NCBI RefSeq assembly: GCF_002933295.1
Contig: NZ_PSSW01000006.1
Span: forward strand, 1 to 64,000
Source of the DNA: Marinobacter flavimaris
GTDB lineage: Bacteria; Pseudomonadota; Gammaproteobacteria; Pseudomonadales; Oleiphilaceae
DNA: 64,000 nucleotides
Reading direction: 5' to 3'
The position numbers were made by a program, and so were the translations under genes. Of this stretch, positions 16,315 to 23,952 are shown piece after piece (the stretch's first letter is position 1; every line of letters begins with the position of its first letter). Below the pieces are notes generated by a model. It made no database searches and was not told the origin of the DNA. It saw only the letters and a list, made by a program, of their open reading frames with translations.

Positions 16315-16575
16315 ATGAGTGACCTGAAAACCCGCTTCGACGAAGCCGTCAACTACATCCAGACTGCCGAGGGCGATTTCAAACCCTCCAACGAGATGAA
16401 ACTGGAATTCTATGCCCTCTACAAACAGGCCACCGAGGGCGATGTGTCCGGCAAGCGTCCGGGCATGATGGATTTTGTCGGCCGCGCCAAGTTTGATGCC
16501 TGGGAGAAGCTGAAAGGCATGTCCAGCGATGAGGCCATGCAGAAGTACATCGACAAACTCGAAGCCGTGAAGTAA
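16315..16575 (+). CDS. acyl-CoA-binding protein
   Basis: 86 residues, the usual size of the four-helix ACBP family. Visible signatures: KPSNEMKLEFYALYKQATEGD, with the conserved YALYKQAT and GD, and RAKFDAWEKLKGMSSDEAM. These supply the Tyr and Lys residues that hold the CoA group. The family binds medium- and long-chain acyl-CoA esters in the cytoplasm and buffers their concentration. ACBP is common in eukaryotes and restricted to some bacteria. It follows the exported unknown by 11 nt and is followed by a perfect 12-bp hairpin. Confidence 0.93.
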   Translation: MSDLKTRFDEAVNYIQTAEGDFKPSNEMKLEFYALYKQATEGDVSGKRPGMMDFVGRAKFDAWEKLKGMSSDEAMQKYIDKLEAVK

Positions 16576-16591
16576 TCGTGTTTCCAGCCCA

Positions 16592-16618
16592 GACTCTGGT
16601 CATAAAATGACCAGAGTC
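16592..16618 (+). terminator. candidate terminator or structured element after the ACBP gene
   Basis: A perfect 12-bp stem (GACTCTGGTCAT / ATGACCAGAGTC) with a 3-nt AAA loop, 16 nt after the ACBP stop. The next bases are AATCTTCC, so the U tract is poor. It may still end transcription or protect the 3' end. Confidence 0.5.
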
Positions 16619-16621
16619 AAT

Positions 16622-16700
16622 CTTCCTGAATTTTGCTTTGCGCTCGTAAATTGCCTGTCATAAGATGCGCGCAAAATAACAATACAAATTCATCAGGAAG
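16622..16700. repeat. nested imperfect inverted repeat covering the ribosome binding site of the integrase-like ORF
   Basis: The outer arms are CTTCCTGAATTTTG (16622-16635) and CAAATTCATCAGGAAG (16685-16700), complementary except for a 2-nt insertion. The inner arms TTTGCGC (16637-16643) and GCGCAAA (16669-16675) pair perfectly. The right outer arm contains AGGAAG, the likely Shine-Dalgarno of the ORF at 16709. The folded single strand would hide that site. Integron-type GTTRRRY core sites were looked for and not found. Confidence 0.5.
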
Positions 16701-16708
16701 AGTAATTT

Positions 16709-17026
16709 ATGGACATCACCGAGGCGCTGGAACAATCCCAGCCAGGCCTTGTGGGCCGGGTCAAGGACGCAATCCACAAGCACAAGCTCAATCACCGCTC
16801 AGAGCAAACCTACCTCCACTGGATCACCCGATTCGTGCTGTTTAGCGATCTGAAAGATCCGGATGCGCTTGCCAACGAAGACCGCCAGCGGTTTCTGGAG
16901 TACCTCACCAATGGTATGCGAGTATCCCGGGCGCGGTTTAATCAGGCCAGCCAGGCCCTGACATTTTTCTATGAGGATGTACTGGGTAAGACGTCCGCCG
17001 GGGACAACGGCTGCGCCGCAGCCTGA
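16709..17026 (+). CDS. orphan integrase N-terminal (SAM-like, core-binding) domain protein
   Basis: 105 residues. LVGRVKDAIHKHKLNHRSEQTYLHWITRFVLF followed by ANEDRQRFLEYLTNG and RARFNQASQALTFFYEDVLG matches the N-terminal core-binding domain of integron/phage-type tyrosine recombinases. The protein stops right after this domain, so the catalytic domain with the R-H-R-Y residues is missing. No continuation is visible downstream; a minus-strand gene ends 9 bp later. It may be a truncated integrase, or a stand-alone DNA-binding protein of the SAM_4 type. The strong upstream inverted repeat suggests self-control or a former recombination site. Confidence 0.7.
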   Translation: MDITEALEQSQPGLVGRVKDAIHKHKLNHRSEQTYLHWITRFVLFSDLKDPDALANEDRQRFLEYLTNGMRVSRARFNQASQALTFFYEDVLGKTSAGDNGCAAA

Positions 17027-17035
17027 TAATCTGCC

Positions 17036-17500
17036 TCAGCGCTCGTTCATATTGATGTTCAGAGCGTCGTAGGTGCGGTTCTCGGGTGGACGGATCACGT
17101 AGTTGTTGCTGTGGGTCTGCCCGGGAATGGATTTGGGATTGCTGAACCGGAACTCCACCGGAATCTGGGAACGGCCAAGGTCGGTACGGCTGTCACCGGG
17201 GCGAAGGCCCAGCGGATCCAGGTAAAAATCGTCCTCAACCCGGGGCTTCAGCGGCACACCCGCAGCCGGGGCCGTCAAACCACCTTCGATCACCGTGTTG
17301 GCCAGGGTCTCCTCTTCCATGGAACTCAGGGGGATGGTGTCGATGGTCGAGCGCTCCTCGTACTGAAACGCACTGTCCTCACCGTCGCCCTGCGCAAACG
17401 CGCCGCCCGTATAAACCGGAACCACTAGCAGCCCCGCCAACACCAGCGGTGTGCCCACCCTGCTCTGAACGCTCCTGGCGTTTCCACGCATACCCATGGC
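17036..17500 (-). CDS. exported protein of unknown function
   Basis: 154 residues from ATG 17500, chosen because GGGGA lies about 7 nt upstream; other in-frame starts lie at 17494 and 17542. The N-terminus has a signal peptide (VGTPLVLAGLLVVPVYTGGAFA-Q split near residue 36). The mature part is polar, acidic and proline-rich (YEERSTIDTIPLSSMEEETLANTV, PLKPRVEDDFYLDPLGLRPGDSRTD) with no domain I recognise. No lipobox is seen. It lies downstream of greB on the same strand, separated by about 107 bp, so it may be expressed on its own. Confidence 0.6.
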   Translation of the reverse strand, partial: AMGMRGNARSVQSRVGTPLVLAGLLVVPVYTGGAFAQGDGEDSAFQYEERSTIDTIPLSSMEEETLANTVIEGGLTAPAAGVPLKPRVEDDFYLDPLGLRPGDSRTDLGRSQIPVEFRFSNPKSIPGQTHSNNYVIRPPENRTYDALNINMNER

Positions 17501-17607
17501 TTTTCCCCAACAGACTATCCTGTCTGCGTACAGTTTTGACAAATTTTGATCAGTCTATCGACAAATCACACAACCTGCCCGGGCACTCGCCAATTTTGTG
17601 ACATTAT

Positions 17608-18123
17608 TCACTTGTGGTCGGCCGGTGCCTGATAGCGGATACCAACCACGAACACCGACTTCCATCCTTCCGGGGTGCGAACGCTCACTTCATCGTCCAG
17701 GCGTTTGCCAATCAGGGCCCGGGCCAGGGGTGAGTTGATGCTGAGGTAGCCTTTGTTCAGATCAAACTCGTCCGCGCCGACCAGCCGATAGGTCTGCTCA
17801 TCACCGTCCTCGTCTTCCACCGTCACCCAGGCGCCAAAAAACACCTTGTCCCGGTCATCCGGCAAACGGTCAACCACGGTAAGCTCTTCCAGGCGTTTGC
17901 TGAGGAAACGCACCCGCCGGTCGATTTCCCGTAACTGCTTCTTGCCGTAGATGTACTCGGCATTCTCGGACCGATCGCCAAGGGCGGCGGCTTCACGCAC
18001 GGCCTGGGTGACTTTCGGGCGCTTTACCTTCCAGAGATACTGCAATTCATCACGCAAGGCCCGCTCGCCTTCCGGCGTGATGTATCGCGGGCGGGGGCCG
18101 CCATTACCGGGAACCTGGGTCAT
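17608..18123 (-). CDS. greB: transcription elongation factor GreB
   Basis: 171 residues. N-terminal coiled coil (about 12-85) starting YITPEGERALRDELQYLW and containing the acidic tip AALGDRSENAEY, with the Asp/Glu residues that enter the RNA polymerase secondary channel. The C-terminal FKBP-like domain contains VFFGAWVTVEDEDG, YRLVGADEFD and ISINSPLARALIGK-type sequence. GreB stimulates RNA polymerase to cleave backtracked transcripts. The coil reading (KKQLREIDRRVRFLSKRLE) fits GreB better than GreA. A terminator lies between this gene and the upstream region, so greB has its own promoter. Confidence 0.93.
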   Translation of the reverse strand: MTQVPGNGGPRPRYITPEGERALRDELQYLWKVKRPKVTQAVREAAALGDRSENAEYIYGKKQLREIDRRVRFLSKRLEELTVVDRLPDDRDKVFFGAWVTVEDEDGDEQTYRLVGADEFDLNKGYLSINSPLARALIGKRLDDEVSVRTPEGWKSVFVVGIRYQAPADHK

Positions 18124-18172
18124 TGGTTTTGCAACGTCCTCTGCCAGATGGGAATCAGAAATGGGAAGGGCA

Positions 18173-18198
18173 TAAAAAAACCCCGTAAAAACGGGGTA
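18173..18198 (-). terminator. rho-independent terminator reading leftward
   Basis: On the minus strand: ACCCCGT-TTTT-ACGGGGT followed by seven T. It stands upstream of greB and would end leftward transcripts from the kinase gene, after they have crossed the plus-strand gene at 18427-18708. Confidence 0.85.
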
Positions 18199-18426
18199 AG
18201 GCTAGCGCTGTGCTGGAGGGAGAAGCAAGCAACAAATCGTGCAGGCTTCCAAAGCTACAGTTTCCATTATGCACAGCCTGGATTACACCGGAGTGGCCGA
18301 GGAATTACCTTTTGGTCAGGGAATATGAAGACCCGCGAAGTCGGAATTAGGTTGCACACTCTAGGTCCTGAGCATAGCGTTAGCGTCATACAGATTTTTA
18401 CCGCTTCCATTCACGGAGATACCAAT

Positions 18427-18708
18427 ATGAACACTCAGACCCTGCTGAACTTGGCGCTTAATGGCGTGGATGCCATAGGCTACCGGCTGGACCAGTACGG
18501 GATTACCGGCAAGATCAACCGCCACAACATTGCGGCTTTTCTGGCGGTAGAGCAGAAGCACCTGGAAGGTGAATGGGACAGCATTCAGGTACGCGTGAAC
18601 CGTCGCCGCTCCCAGGTTGAAAGGATTACTCACGAAATCGAGTCGCGCAGAGATGCATTGGTTGCCCCGGTGCTGTCGAGGATCAACCGGTTTCGCGCCA
18701 GTCAGTGA
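18427..18708 (+). CDS. small helical protein of unknown function
   Basis: 93 residues; GGAG upstream of the ATG at 18427 decides the start. The sequence (LLNLALNGVDAIGYRLDQYGITGKINRHNI, then a Glu/Arg-rich helix with VNRRRSQVERITHEIESRRDALVAPVLSR) is almost entirely helical and amphipathic. It recalls small granule-associated (phasin-like) proteins but I see no defining motif, so no function is claimed. Its last 7 bases overlap the end of the convergent sensor kinase gene, and the kinase terminator lies on its far side, so the two transcripts are antisense to each other. Confidence 0.6.
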   Translation: MNTQTLLNLALNGVDAIGYRLDQYGITGKINRHNIAAFLAVEQKHLEGEWDSIQVRVNRRRSQVERITHEIESRRDALVAPVLSRINRFRASQ

Positions 18709-20192
18709 GTATTTACGCCGGTTGATTGAGAGGCGGCCCGGGTTTCCCCGGCCGCTGAATCTGCCGGCTGTTCCGCCTGGGCCGCGCGAATGCGTTTGCG
18801 GGCTTCGGTAAAGGCGGGAATCTTCACAGCCACGGTCAGCCCCGGCGACGCCTCTCCGGGATGCGTATCGCTCAGGACAATCCGGCCCTGATGTATTTCC
18901 GCAACAGCGCTCACAAGGCTCAGGCCCAGACCATTACCCGGTAAAGAACGGCTCTTGCCTACCCGGTAAAACCGCTGGAAGACCTGGTCTTTCTCGGCAT
19001 CGGGAATACCGATTCCACTGTCCCGGACTTCAAACACCGCATCGGCACCCTCGCGCCGAACAGATACGCCTATAACGCCATGCTCCGGCGTATATTTGAT
19101 AGCGTTATCAATCAGGTTGCTGACCATCTGGAACAGAAGGTCGCGGTCGCCCTCGATCATCACTCCGCTTTCCAGGCCCTGCTCGAACGACTGGTCCTTA
19201 TCCTCAGCCAAGGCCTCATAGAGCTCACAGGCATCGGTGACCAACTCATCCAGCGGCACAGGTTTCATGTCGGCGGTATTACCACGGGTTTCCAGGCGGG
19301 CGATGCGCAACAATGCGTTGAAGGTGGCCAGCAGCTGATCGGCCTCCGCCACGGCGCGGCCGGCCTGCTCCCTCGCCTCGTCGTTATCCACCGACATCAG
19401 CGTGTTTTCAAGCTGGTTGCGGAGTCGGGTCAGGGGCGTGCGCAAATCGTGGGCAATACTGTCGGAAACGTGCCGGATGCCCTCCATCAGATACACAATC
19501 CGGTCCAGCATCTGATTGAGGTTTTCCGCCAGCTGGTCGAAATCATCGTCGGTGCCACGGGTTGGTATCCGCAGGGAAAGGTGGCCGTTCATGATCCGAC
19601 GTGATGTGTTGTTGATAACCTCGATACGCCGGGTCGTACTGCGGCTCATCAGGAAGCCACCAAGCAGCGCAAGGGCAAGGGTGATCCCCATACCCCAGTT
19701 GATGGCGGTTTCAATTACCCGCTTGAGGTTAGTGAGTTCGTCGACATCCCGCCCGACCAGCAGGCGCAAGCCACCCTGAACCTCAAAGATCCGGGCACGG
19801 GCGAGGCGTTCGGGCCCGGTCCAGCCGACGGATTCGTTCAGGGTGAAGTTGATCCAGCCGCTCTCTGAACGGCTGCCTTCCGGCCAGGTCTCTATATTGC
19901 CGGCCAGCTTCAGGAAGTCGTCGGTGGTCAGCAGATAGATAGATTTGGCGTTGGGGTCGCGGGCAACACGCTCACGGATGATGGTGATGAGGCCATTCAC
20001 GCCTCGGCCACGATACTGCTCCGCCAGACCGGCGATTTCCGCTTCAATGGTTTCGTCGGTCTGGGCGGTCATGAAGCCCGCCGTACGCCAGTAGATAAAG
20101 GCCAGTAACAGAAATACCGAGGTGGCAAACACCACCATGTACAGCAGGGCTAGCTGGAAGGACGAGGTCCTGAGCTGGCTAAGCAGTTTCAC
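18702..20192 (-). CDS. two-component sensor histidine kinase
   Basis: 496 residues from GTG 20192, which lies inside the response regulator gene (14-nt overlap); the longer upstream frame is response regulator DNA in another phase. Two TM helices (about 13-35 and 170-190) flank a periplasmic domain. HAMP domain (about 195-245, RRIEVINNTSRRIMNGHLSLRI). HisKA with VSDSIAHDLRTPLTRLRNQLE (phosphorylated His in AHDLRTP). HATPase with NLIDNAIKY (N box), RDSGIGIP (G1) and GNGLGLSLV (G2). The C-terminal tail (about 460-496) is Ala-rich. EnvZ/OmpR-class family; the signal is not deducible. Operon with the response regulator. Confidence 0.92.
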   Translation of the reverse strand: MKLLSQLRTSSFQLALLYMVVFATSVFLLLAFIYWRTAGFMTAQTDETIEAEIAGLAEQYRGRGVNGLITIIRERVARDPNAKSIYLLTTDDFLKLAGNIETWPEGSRSESGWINFTLNESVGWTGPERLARARIFEVQGGLRLLVGRDVDELTNLKRVIETAINWGMGITLALALLGGFLMSRSTTRRIEVINNTSRRIMNGHLSLRIPTRGTDDDFDQLAENLNQMLDRIVYLMEGIRHVSDSIAHDLRTPLTRLRNQLENTLMSVDNDEAREQAGRAVAEADQLLATFNALLRIARLETRGNTADMKPVPLDELVTDACELYEALAEDKDQSFEQGLESGVMIEGDRDLLFQMVSNLIDNAIKYTPEHGVIGVSVRREGADAVFEVRDSGIGIPDAEKDQVFQRFYRVGKSRSLPGNGLGLSLVSAVAEIHQGRIVLSDTHPGEASPGLTVAVKIPAFTEARKRIRAAQAEQPADSAAGETRAASQSTGVNTH

Positions 20193-20859
20193 GTAACATG
20201 TACCCTGCACCCCGGATGGTCTGCAGTAAGGGTGTATCGAATTCCTTATCGATCTTGGCTCGCAGCCGGCTGATGTGTACGTCGATGACGTTGGTCTGGG
20301 GATCGAAATGGTAATCCCAGACTTTCTCCAGCAACATGGTCCGGGTGACCACCTGGCCGGCATTACGCATCAGGTACTCCAGCAGACGGAACTCCCGCGG
20401 CTGGACATCAATATTCTGGCCGGCCCGCTTTACCGTGCGTGCAAGCAGATCCATTTCGAGATCGGCGACCCGCAGTACGGTCTCGGTTTCCGCCGACTGC
20501 CGATTTCTGCGCACCAGGGATTCGATACGGGCCAACAATTCGGTGAATGAAAACGGCTTGGTGAGGTAGTCATCGCCGCCGCCACGCAAACCTTCCACGC
20601 GGTCGTCCACATCACCCAGGGCGCTGAGAATCAGAACCGGCACCTGGTTTCCGGTCGCACGCACGGTTTTGATAATGGACAGACCGTCCATTCCCGGCAG
20701 CATGCGATCTACAATCATGATGTCGTAATCCTCGCTGGCCGCCATCATCATGCCTTCCTTGCCATCGGCTGCATGGTCGACCACGAAGTCGGATTCCTTC
20801 AGCCCTTTGACAAGATAATTTGCAACGTCCTGATCGTCTTCGATTACCAGCGCTTTCAC
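20179..20859 (-). CDS. OmpR-family response regulator
   Basis: 226 residues from GTG 20859, preceded by GGGAGGAG at 5-6 nt. Receiver domain: acidic pair EDD (7-9), phosphorylation site in MIVDRMLPGMDG (Asp near 51), Lys in LTKPFSF. The winged-helix DNA-binding domain contains VQPREFRLLEYLMRNAGQVVTR, VIDVHISRLRAKID and TIRGAGYMLRE. It is autocontrolled or controlled with its kinase, whose gene overlaps the stop. Target genes are unknown. Confidence 0.93.
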   Translation of the reverse strand: MKALVIEDDQDVANYLVKGLKESDFVVDHAADGKEGMMMAASEDYDIMIVDRMLPGMDGLSIIKTVRATGNQVPVLILSALGDVDDRVEGLRGGGDDYLTKPFSFTELLARIESLVRRNRQSAETETVLRVADLEMDLLARTVKRAGQNIDVQPREFRLLEYLMRNAGQVVTRTMLLEKVWDYHFDPQTNVIDVHISRLRAKIDKEFDTPLLQTIRGAGYMLRETA

Positions 20860-20962
20860 CGGCTCTCCTCCCGATAGCGGATTACAGTAACGACAAGGGT
20901 ACGAAGAAGTTGGCAACCCGGCCAGTTACGATCTTGTAAGAGGGTGTCGCCAATGGCGACGG

Positions 20963-21742
20963 TCAGGCTTTCCCCGGAAACCAGCCTAGACTGTCACCGG
21001 TTGCCCCGGTAGGCCGGTATTCCGCGCTTACCCAGCCGTCATATCCCATGGCATCGATGGCCGCAAAAACATTCGAAAAGTTAATCTCCCCCGTGCCGGG
21101 TTCATGTCGCCCCGGGTTGTCCGCAAACTGAATGTGGCCGATCCAGGGCAAAAGACACTCCATGGAGCGCACCAGATCCCCTTCCATGATTTGCATATGG
21201 TAAAGGTCGTACTGCAGGCGCACGTTGTCCGCGTCGATTTCCTCGATCAGTGCGAGCACCTTGCCGGAGGTATCCAGTACGAAGCCTGGCATATCCACGC
21301 GCGAGTTAATGGCTTCCAGGCACAGGGTGATACCCTCGTCAGCCAGCCTGCCCGCTGCCCAGGCGACATTACTCACCAACGTCTGCCAGGCAATGTCATC
21401 GGAAACGTTCGCCGGCTTCAGCCCCGCAAGGCAGTTCAGCTGCCGGCAGCCAAGGGCTTTGGCATAGTCGATCGCCTGATCCACGCCGGCCTGGAACTCC
21501 TCAACCCGGTCCGGCAGGCAGGCGATGCCCCGTTCACCGGCGTCCCAGTTACCGGGCGGCAGATTGAACAGCACCTGAGTCAGCTGATTATCGCTCAGCA
21601 TCTGGCCGAGTCGCTCTTTGGGGTAGGCATAGGGGAACAGGTATTCCACGCCCTCAAAACCCGCGGCCCGGGCCATGGCAAAGCGCTCGGGAAAGTCCAC
21701 TTCCGTGAACAGCATGGACAGATTGGCAGCAAAACGGGGCAT
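20963..21742 (-). CDS. hyi: hydroxypyruvate isomerase
   Basis: 259 residues from ATG 21742 (GAAGGAG about 10 nt upstream); an upstream in-frame start at 21790 lies inside garR. TIM-barrel sugar-isomerase family. Typical Hyi sequence: MPRFAANLSMLFTEVDFPERF, FEGVEYLFPY, FNLPPGNWDAGERGIACLP, LCLEAINSR (metal-binding Glu), LQYDLYHMQIMEGD and HIQFADNPGRHEPGTGEINF. It interconverts hydroxypyruvate and tartronate semialdehyde. It starts 7 nt after garR, the enzyme that uses tartronate semialdehyde, so the pair forms a small glyoxylate/hydroxypyruvate operon. No glyoxylate carboligase gene is nearby. Confidence 0.92.
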   Translation of the reverse strand: MPRFAANLSMLFTEVDFPERFAMARAAGFEGVEYLFPYAYPKERLGQMLSDNQLTQVLFNLPPGNWDAGERGIACLPDRVEEFQAGVDQAIDYAKALGCRQLNCLAGLKPANVSDDIAWQTLVSNVAWAAGRLADEGITLCLEAINSRVDMPGFVLDTSGKVLALIEEIDADNVRLQYDLYHMQIMEGDLVRSMECLLPWIGHIQFADNPGRHEPGTGEINFSNVFAAIDAMGYDGWVSAEYRPTGATGDSLGWFPGKA

Positions 21743-21749
21743 GGCGTGT

Positions 21750-22661
21750 TTACTCCTTCGGTCCGCGGCCAAGGGAGCCAAGCAGGGCACCGTTCAGATG
21801 CTCCAGCTCCAGCAACAGGCCACTGTGGTCGACATCACTGTGGCCATTGGCCACCAGCGACAGGTATTCATTGTGCGTCTGTTGAGCCAGGGGCAGGGTC
21901 AACCCTTCCGCACGGGCCTCATCCAGAATCATCCGCATGTCCTTTAGCTGGATCCGAGCCGGCGCGCCGGGTGCAAATTCCCGGTCGATCATCCGCTGGC
22001 CATGGAGCTCCAGAATCCGGCTACCGGCAAACCCGCCCAGCAACGCTTCCCGCACAGCGGCAGGATCGGCACCGCCTTTCGCCGCCAGCAAAAGCGCCTC
22101 GGACACAGCACCAATGGTGATACCAACAATAGCCTGATTGGCCAGCTTCGCCAGTTGCCCCGCGCCAACAGGACCAATCCGCGTGCACTTGCCGAGCGCC
22201 TCGAACACCGGCCGGGCGCGATCCACATCCGCTTCCGAGCCACCCGCCATGATACTCAGGCGGGCTTCAGCCGCGCCCACAGTCCCCCCGGACACCGGCG
22301 CATCCACATACCCAGCGCCCTGCTCTGCAACCAACTCGCCATGCCGCCGGGCCACGGAAGGTTGAATTGAGCTCATATCAATCACCAGCGCGCCCGGCTT
22401 CAGGGCATCAATCGCGCCTTGGGCGACCAGCACCTGCTCCACCACATTGCTGTTCTCCAGCATGGTGATCACCACATCGGCATTGGCAACCGCCTCCGCC
22501 GGGGATTTGGCAATGGTTGCTTCAGAAGCAAAGGGCTCGCACTTGCTGGCCGTTCTGTTCCAAAGGGTCATCGGAAAGCCCGCGTTCAGGAGGTTACGGG
22601 TCATGGGCGCGCCCATCAGGCCGATGCCAAGAAATGCGATATTAGGGAGCTTATCAGTCAT
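21750..22661 (-). CDS. garR: tartronate semialdehyde reductase (beta-hydroxyacid dehydrogenase)
   Basis: 303 residues. Rossmann N-terminus IAFLGIGLMGAPMTRNLLNAG (NAD-binding GxGxMG), substrate site VDAPVSGGTVGA and catalytic lysine region GAGQLAKLANQ. These are the four signatures of the 3-hydroxyisobutyrate dehydrogenase/GarR/GlxR family, and length is normal. The enzyme reduces tartronate semialdehyde to D-glycerate with NAD(P)H. The neighbouring hyi gene favours this substrate over 3-hydroxyisobutyrate. A repeat and a terminator lie upstream. Confidence 0.88.
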   Translation of the reverse strand: MTDKLPNIAFLGIGLMGAPMTRNLLNAGFPMTLWNRTASKCEPFASEATIAKSPAEAVANADVVITMLENSNVVEQVLVAQGAIDALKPGALVIDMSSIQPSVARRHGELVAEQGAGYVDAPVSGGTVGAAEARLSIMAGGSEADVDRARPVFEALGKCTRIGPVGAGQLAKLANQAIVGITIGAVSEALLLAAKGGADPAAVREALLGGFAGSRILELHGQRMIDREFAPGAPARIQLKDMRMILDEARAEGLTLPLAQQTHNEYLSLVANGHSDVDHSGLLLELEHLNGALLGSLGRGPKE

Positions 22662-22693
22662 TTTTCAGGCCTTTGCACAAAGGTTCGAGAAGG

Positions 22694-22792
22694 GATTGGG
22701 TGGGCCTTTCCAAAACCGTGCGGAGCCATGGATGGCGGAGCCGAGCGTACATGGACGTATTCACAGCGTGTTTTGGAAAGGCCCACCCAATC
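22694..22792. repeat. intergenic element with 23-bp perfect inverted repeat
   Basis: The arms 22694-22716 and 22770-22792 are exact reverse complements (start GATTGGGTGGGCC, inner end AAAAC) and are separated by 53 bp. The loop has two copies of GGAGCC. It lies between garR and rpoH, outside genes. Such a long perfect stem without a U tract is more like a REP/MITE-type dispersed repeat than a terminator. No second copy was noticed in this window. Confidence 0.65.
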
Positions 22793-22830
22793 GCTTCTGC
22801 CCCCAAGGTAAAGTTTCCGATTATACAAAC

Positions 22831-22868
22831 AAAAACGCCACCAACCGGAACCGGTGGTGGCGTTTTTT
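22831..22868. terminator. bidirectional terminator after rpoH
   Basis: CGCCACCAACCGG-AA-CCGGTGGTGGCG (one bulged base) flanked by AAAAA on the left and TTTTTT on the right. It serves leftward transcripts of rpoH and could also stop rightward transcription. Confidence 0.85.
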
Positions 22869-22900
22869 ACGACTCAGGTACTCAGTGGCTAGCCAATAAC

Positions 22901-23761
22901 TCAGGCCACCTCTGACATCTGCATGCGAATCTTCTTCATCGCATTCTTCTCTAGCTGCCGTATACGCTCGGCCGAGACGCCGTACCTGTCGGCCAGCTCG
23001 TGCAGGGTCGACTTGCTTTCAGACAACCAGCGCTCCCGGAGAATATCCTGGCTGCGCTCATCCAATTGCCCCAGAGCCTGCATCAGCCGGCCATTGGAAT
23101 CGTCCGACCAATCCGCGTTCTCAAGCTGGGTCGCCGGGTTGCTGCGAGCGTCTTCCAGATAGTACGCAGGCGCCTGATAGGCGTTGTCGTCATCGTCGTC
23201 CTGAGGACCGTCAAAGGCGGTATCCTGAGACGCCAGCCGGCCTTCCATTTCGCGGACAACCCTGGGCTCGACACCCAGATCCTCGGCAACAGCGTTCAGC
23301 TCATCATGGCTGAGCCACGCAAGCTTCTTCTTCTGGCTGCGAAGGTTAAAGAACAGCTTACGCTGGGCCTTGGTGGTGGCCACTTTAACAATCCGCCAGT
23401 TACGCAGGATAAACTCGTGAATCTCTGCCTTGATCCAGTGCACCGCAAAAGACACCAGCCGCACACCGTATTCCGGATTGAAGCGCTTGACCGCCTTCAT
23501 CAGGCCAACGTTGCCTTCCTGAATCAAATCCGCCTGAGCGAGGCCATAGCCGGAATAGCTCCGGGCAATGTGAATCACGAAGCGCAGGTGGGACATAACC
23601 AGCTGACGGGCGGCTTCCACATCGCCCTCGTAATGGAGCCGTTCAGCCAGCTCCCGCTCTTCGTCAACTGTGAGCACCGGGATGCGGCTCGCAGCCTGAA
23701 TATAAGACTCGAGATTCTGACCCGGAACCAGTCTGTCAACCAGTTGTAAACTCGTACCCAT
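22901..23761 (-). CDS. rpoH: heat-shock sigma factor RpoH (sigma-32)
   Basis: 286 residues. Region 2: [43 protein letters not shown]; region 2.4 [24 protein letters not shown]; RpoH box QRKLFFNLR at 133-141, diagnostic for sigma-32; region 4 with [15 protein letters not shown]. It directs RNA polymerase to heat-shock promoters and is normally controlled by DnaK/FtsH-dependent turnover. It lies downstream of ftsYEX, the classical gammaproteobacterial order, with a 191-bp gap that should hold its own promoters. The terminator at 22831 follows. Confidence 0.97.
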   Translation of the reverse strand: MGTSLQLVDRLVPGQNLESYIQAASRIPVLTVDEERELAERLHYEGDVEAARQLVMSHLRFVIHIARSYSGYGLAQADLIQEGNVGLMKAVKRFNPEYGVRLVSFAVHWIKAEIHEFILRNWRIVKVATTKAQRKLFFNLRSQKKKLAWLSHDELNAVAEDLGVEPRVVREMEGRLASQDTAFDGPQDDDDDNAYQAPAYYLEDARSNPATQLENADWSDDSNGRLMQALGQLDERSQDILRERWLSESKSTLHELADRYGVSAERIRQLEKNAMKKIRMQMSEVA

Positions 23762-23952
23762 GCTCTAACCTCCGAACCCAACGGCCCTAAATATATCAAT
23801 TACCCTTTAGACCGCCAAGAACCCTGAAAGTTCCCGAAATTCCCAGTAAAACGTTATAAAACAACTATCTGGGAAATTCACCGTGGCTTTACTATCTAAC
23901 AACTTACGCCAATAGAAGCTGTCTCTTCAATACGGTTTTCCCGTTATTCGGA

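Noticed and set aside
16622..16700. Possible integron attC or attI site next to the integrase-like ORF
   Set aside because: No GTTRRRY/RYYYAAC core pair could be found and there is no cassette array; kept only as an inverted repeat.
18200..18420. Possible tRNA or small RNA gene between the terminator and the 93-residue gene
   Set aside because: No cloverleaf, T-loop motif or convincing stem set could be built; no evidence for an RNA gene.
22831..22868. Considered as part of the neighbouring 23-bp inverted repeat element
   Set aside because: It has its own complete stem and U tracts and is a standard terminator for rpoH.
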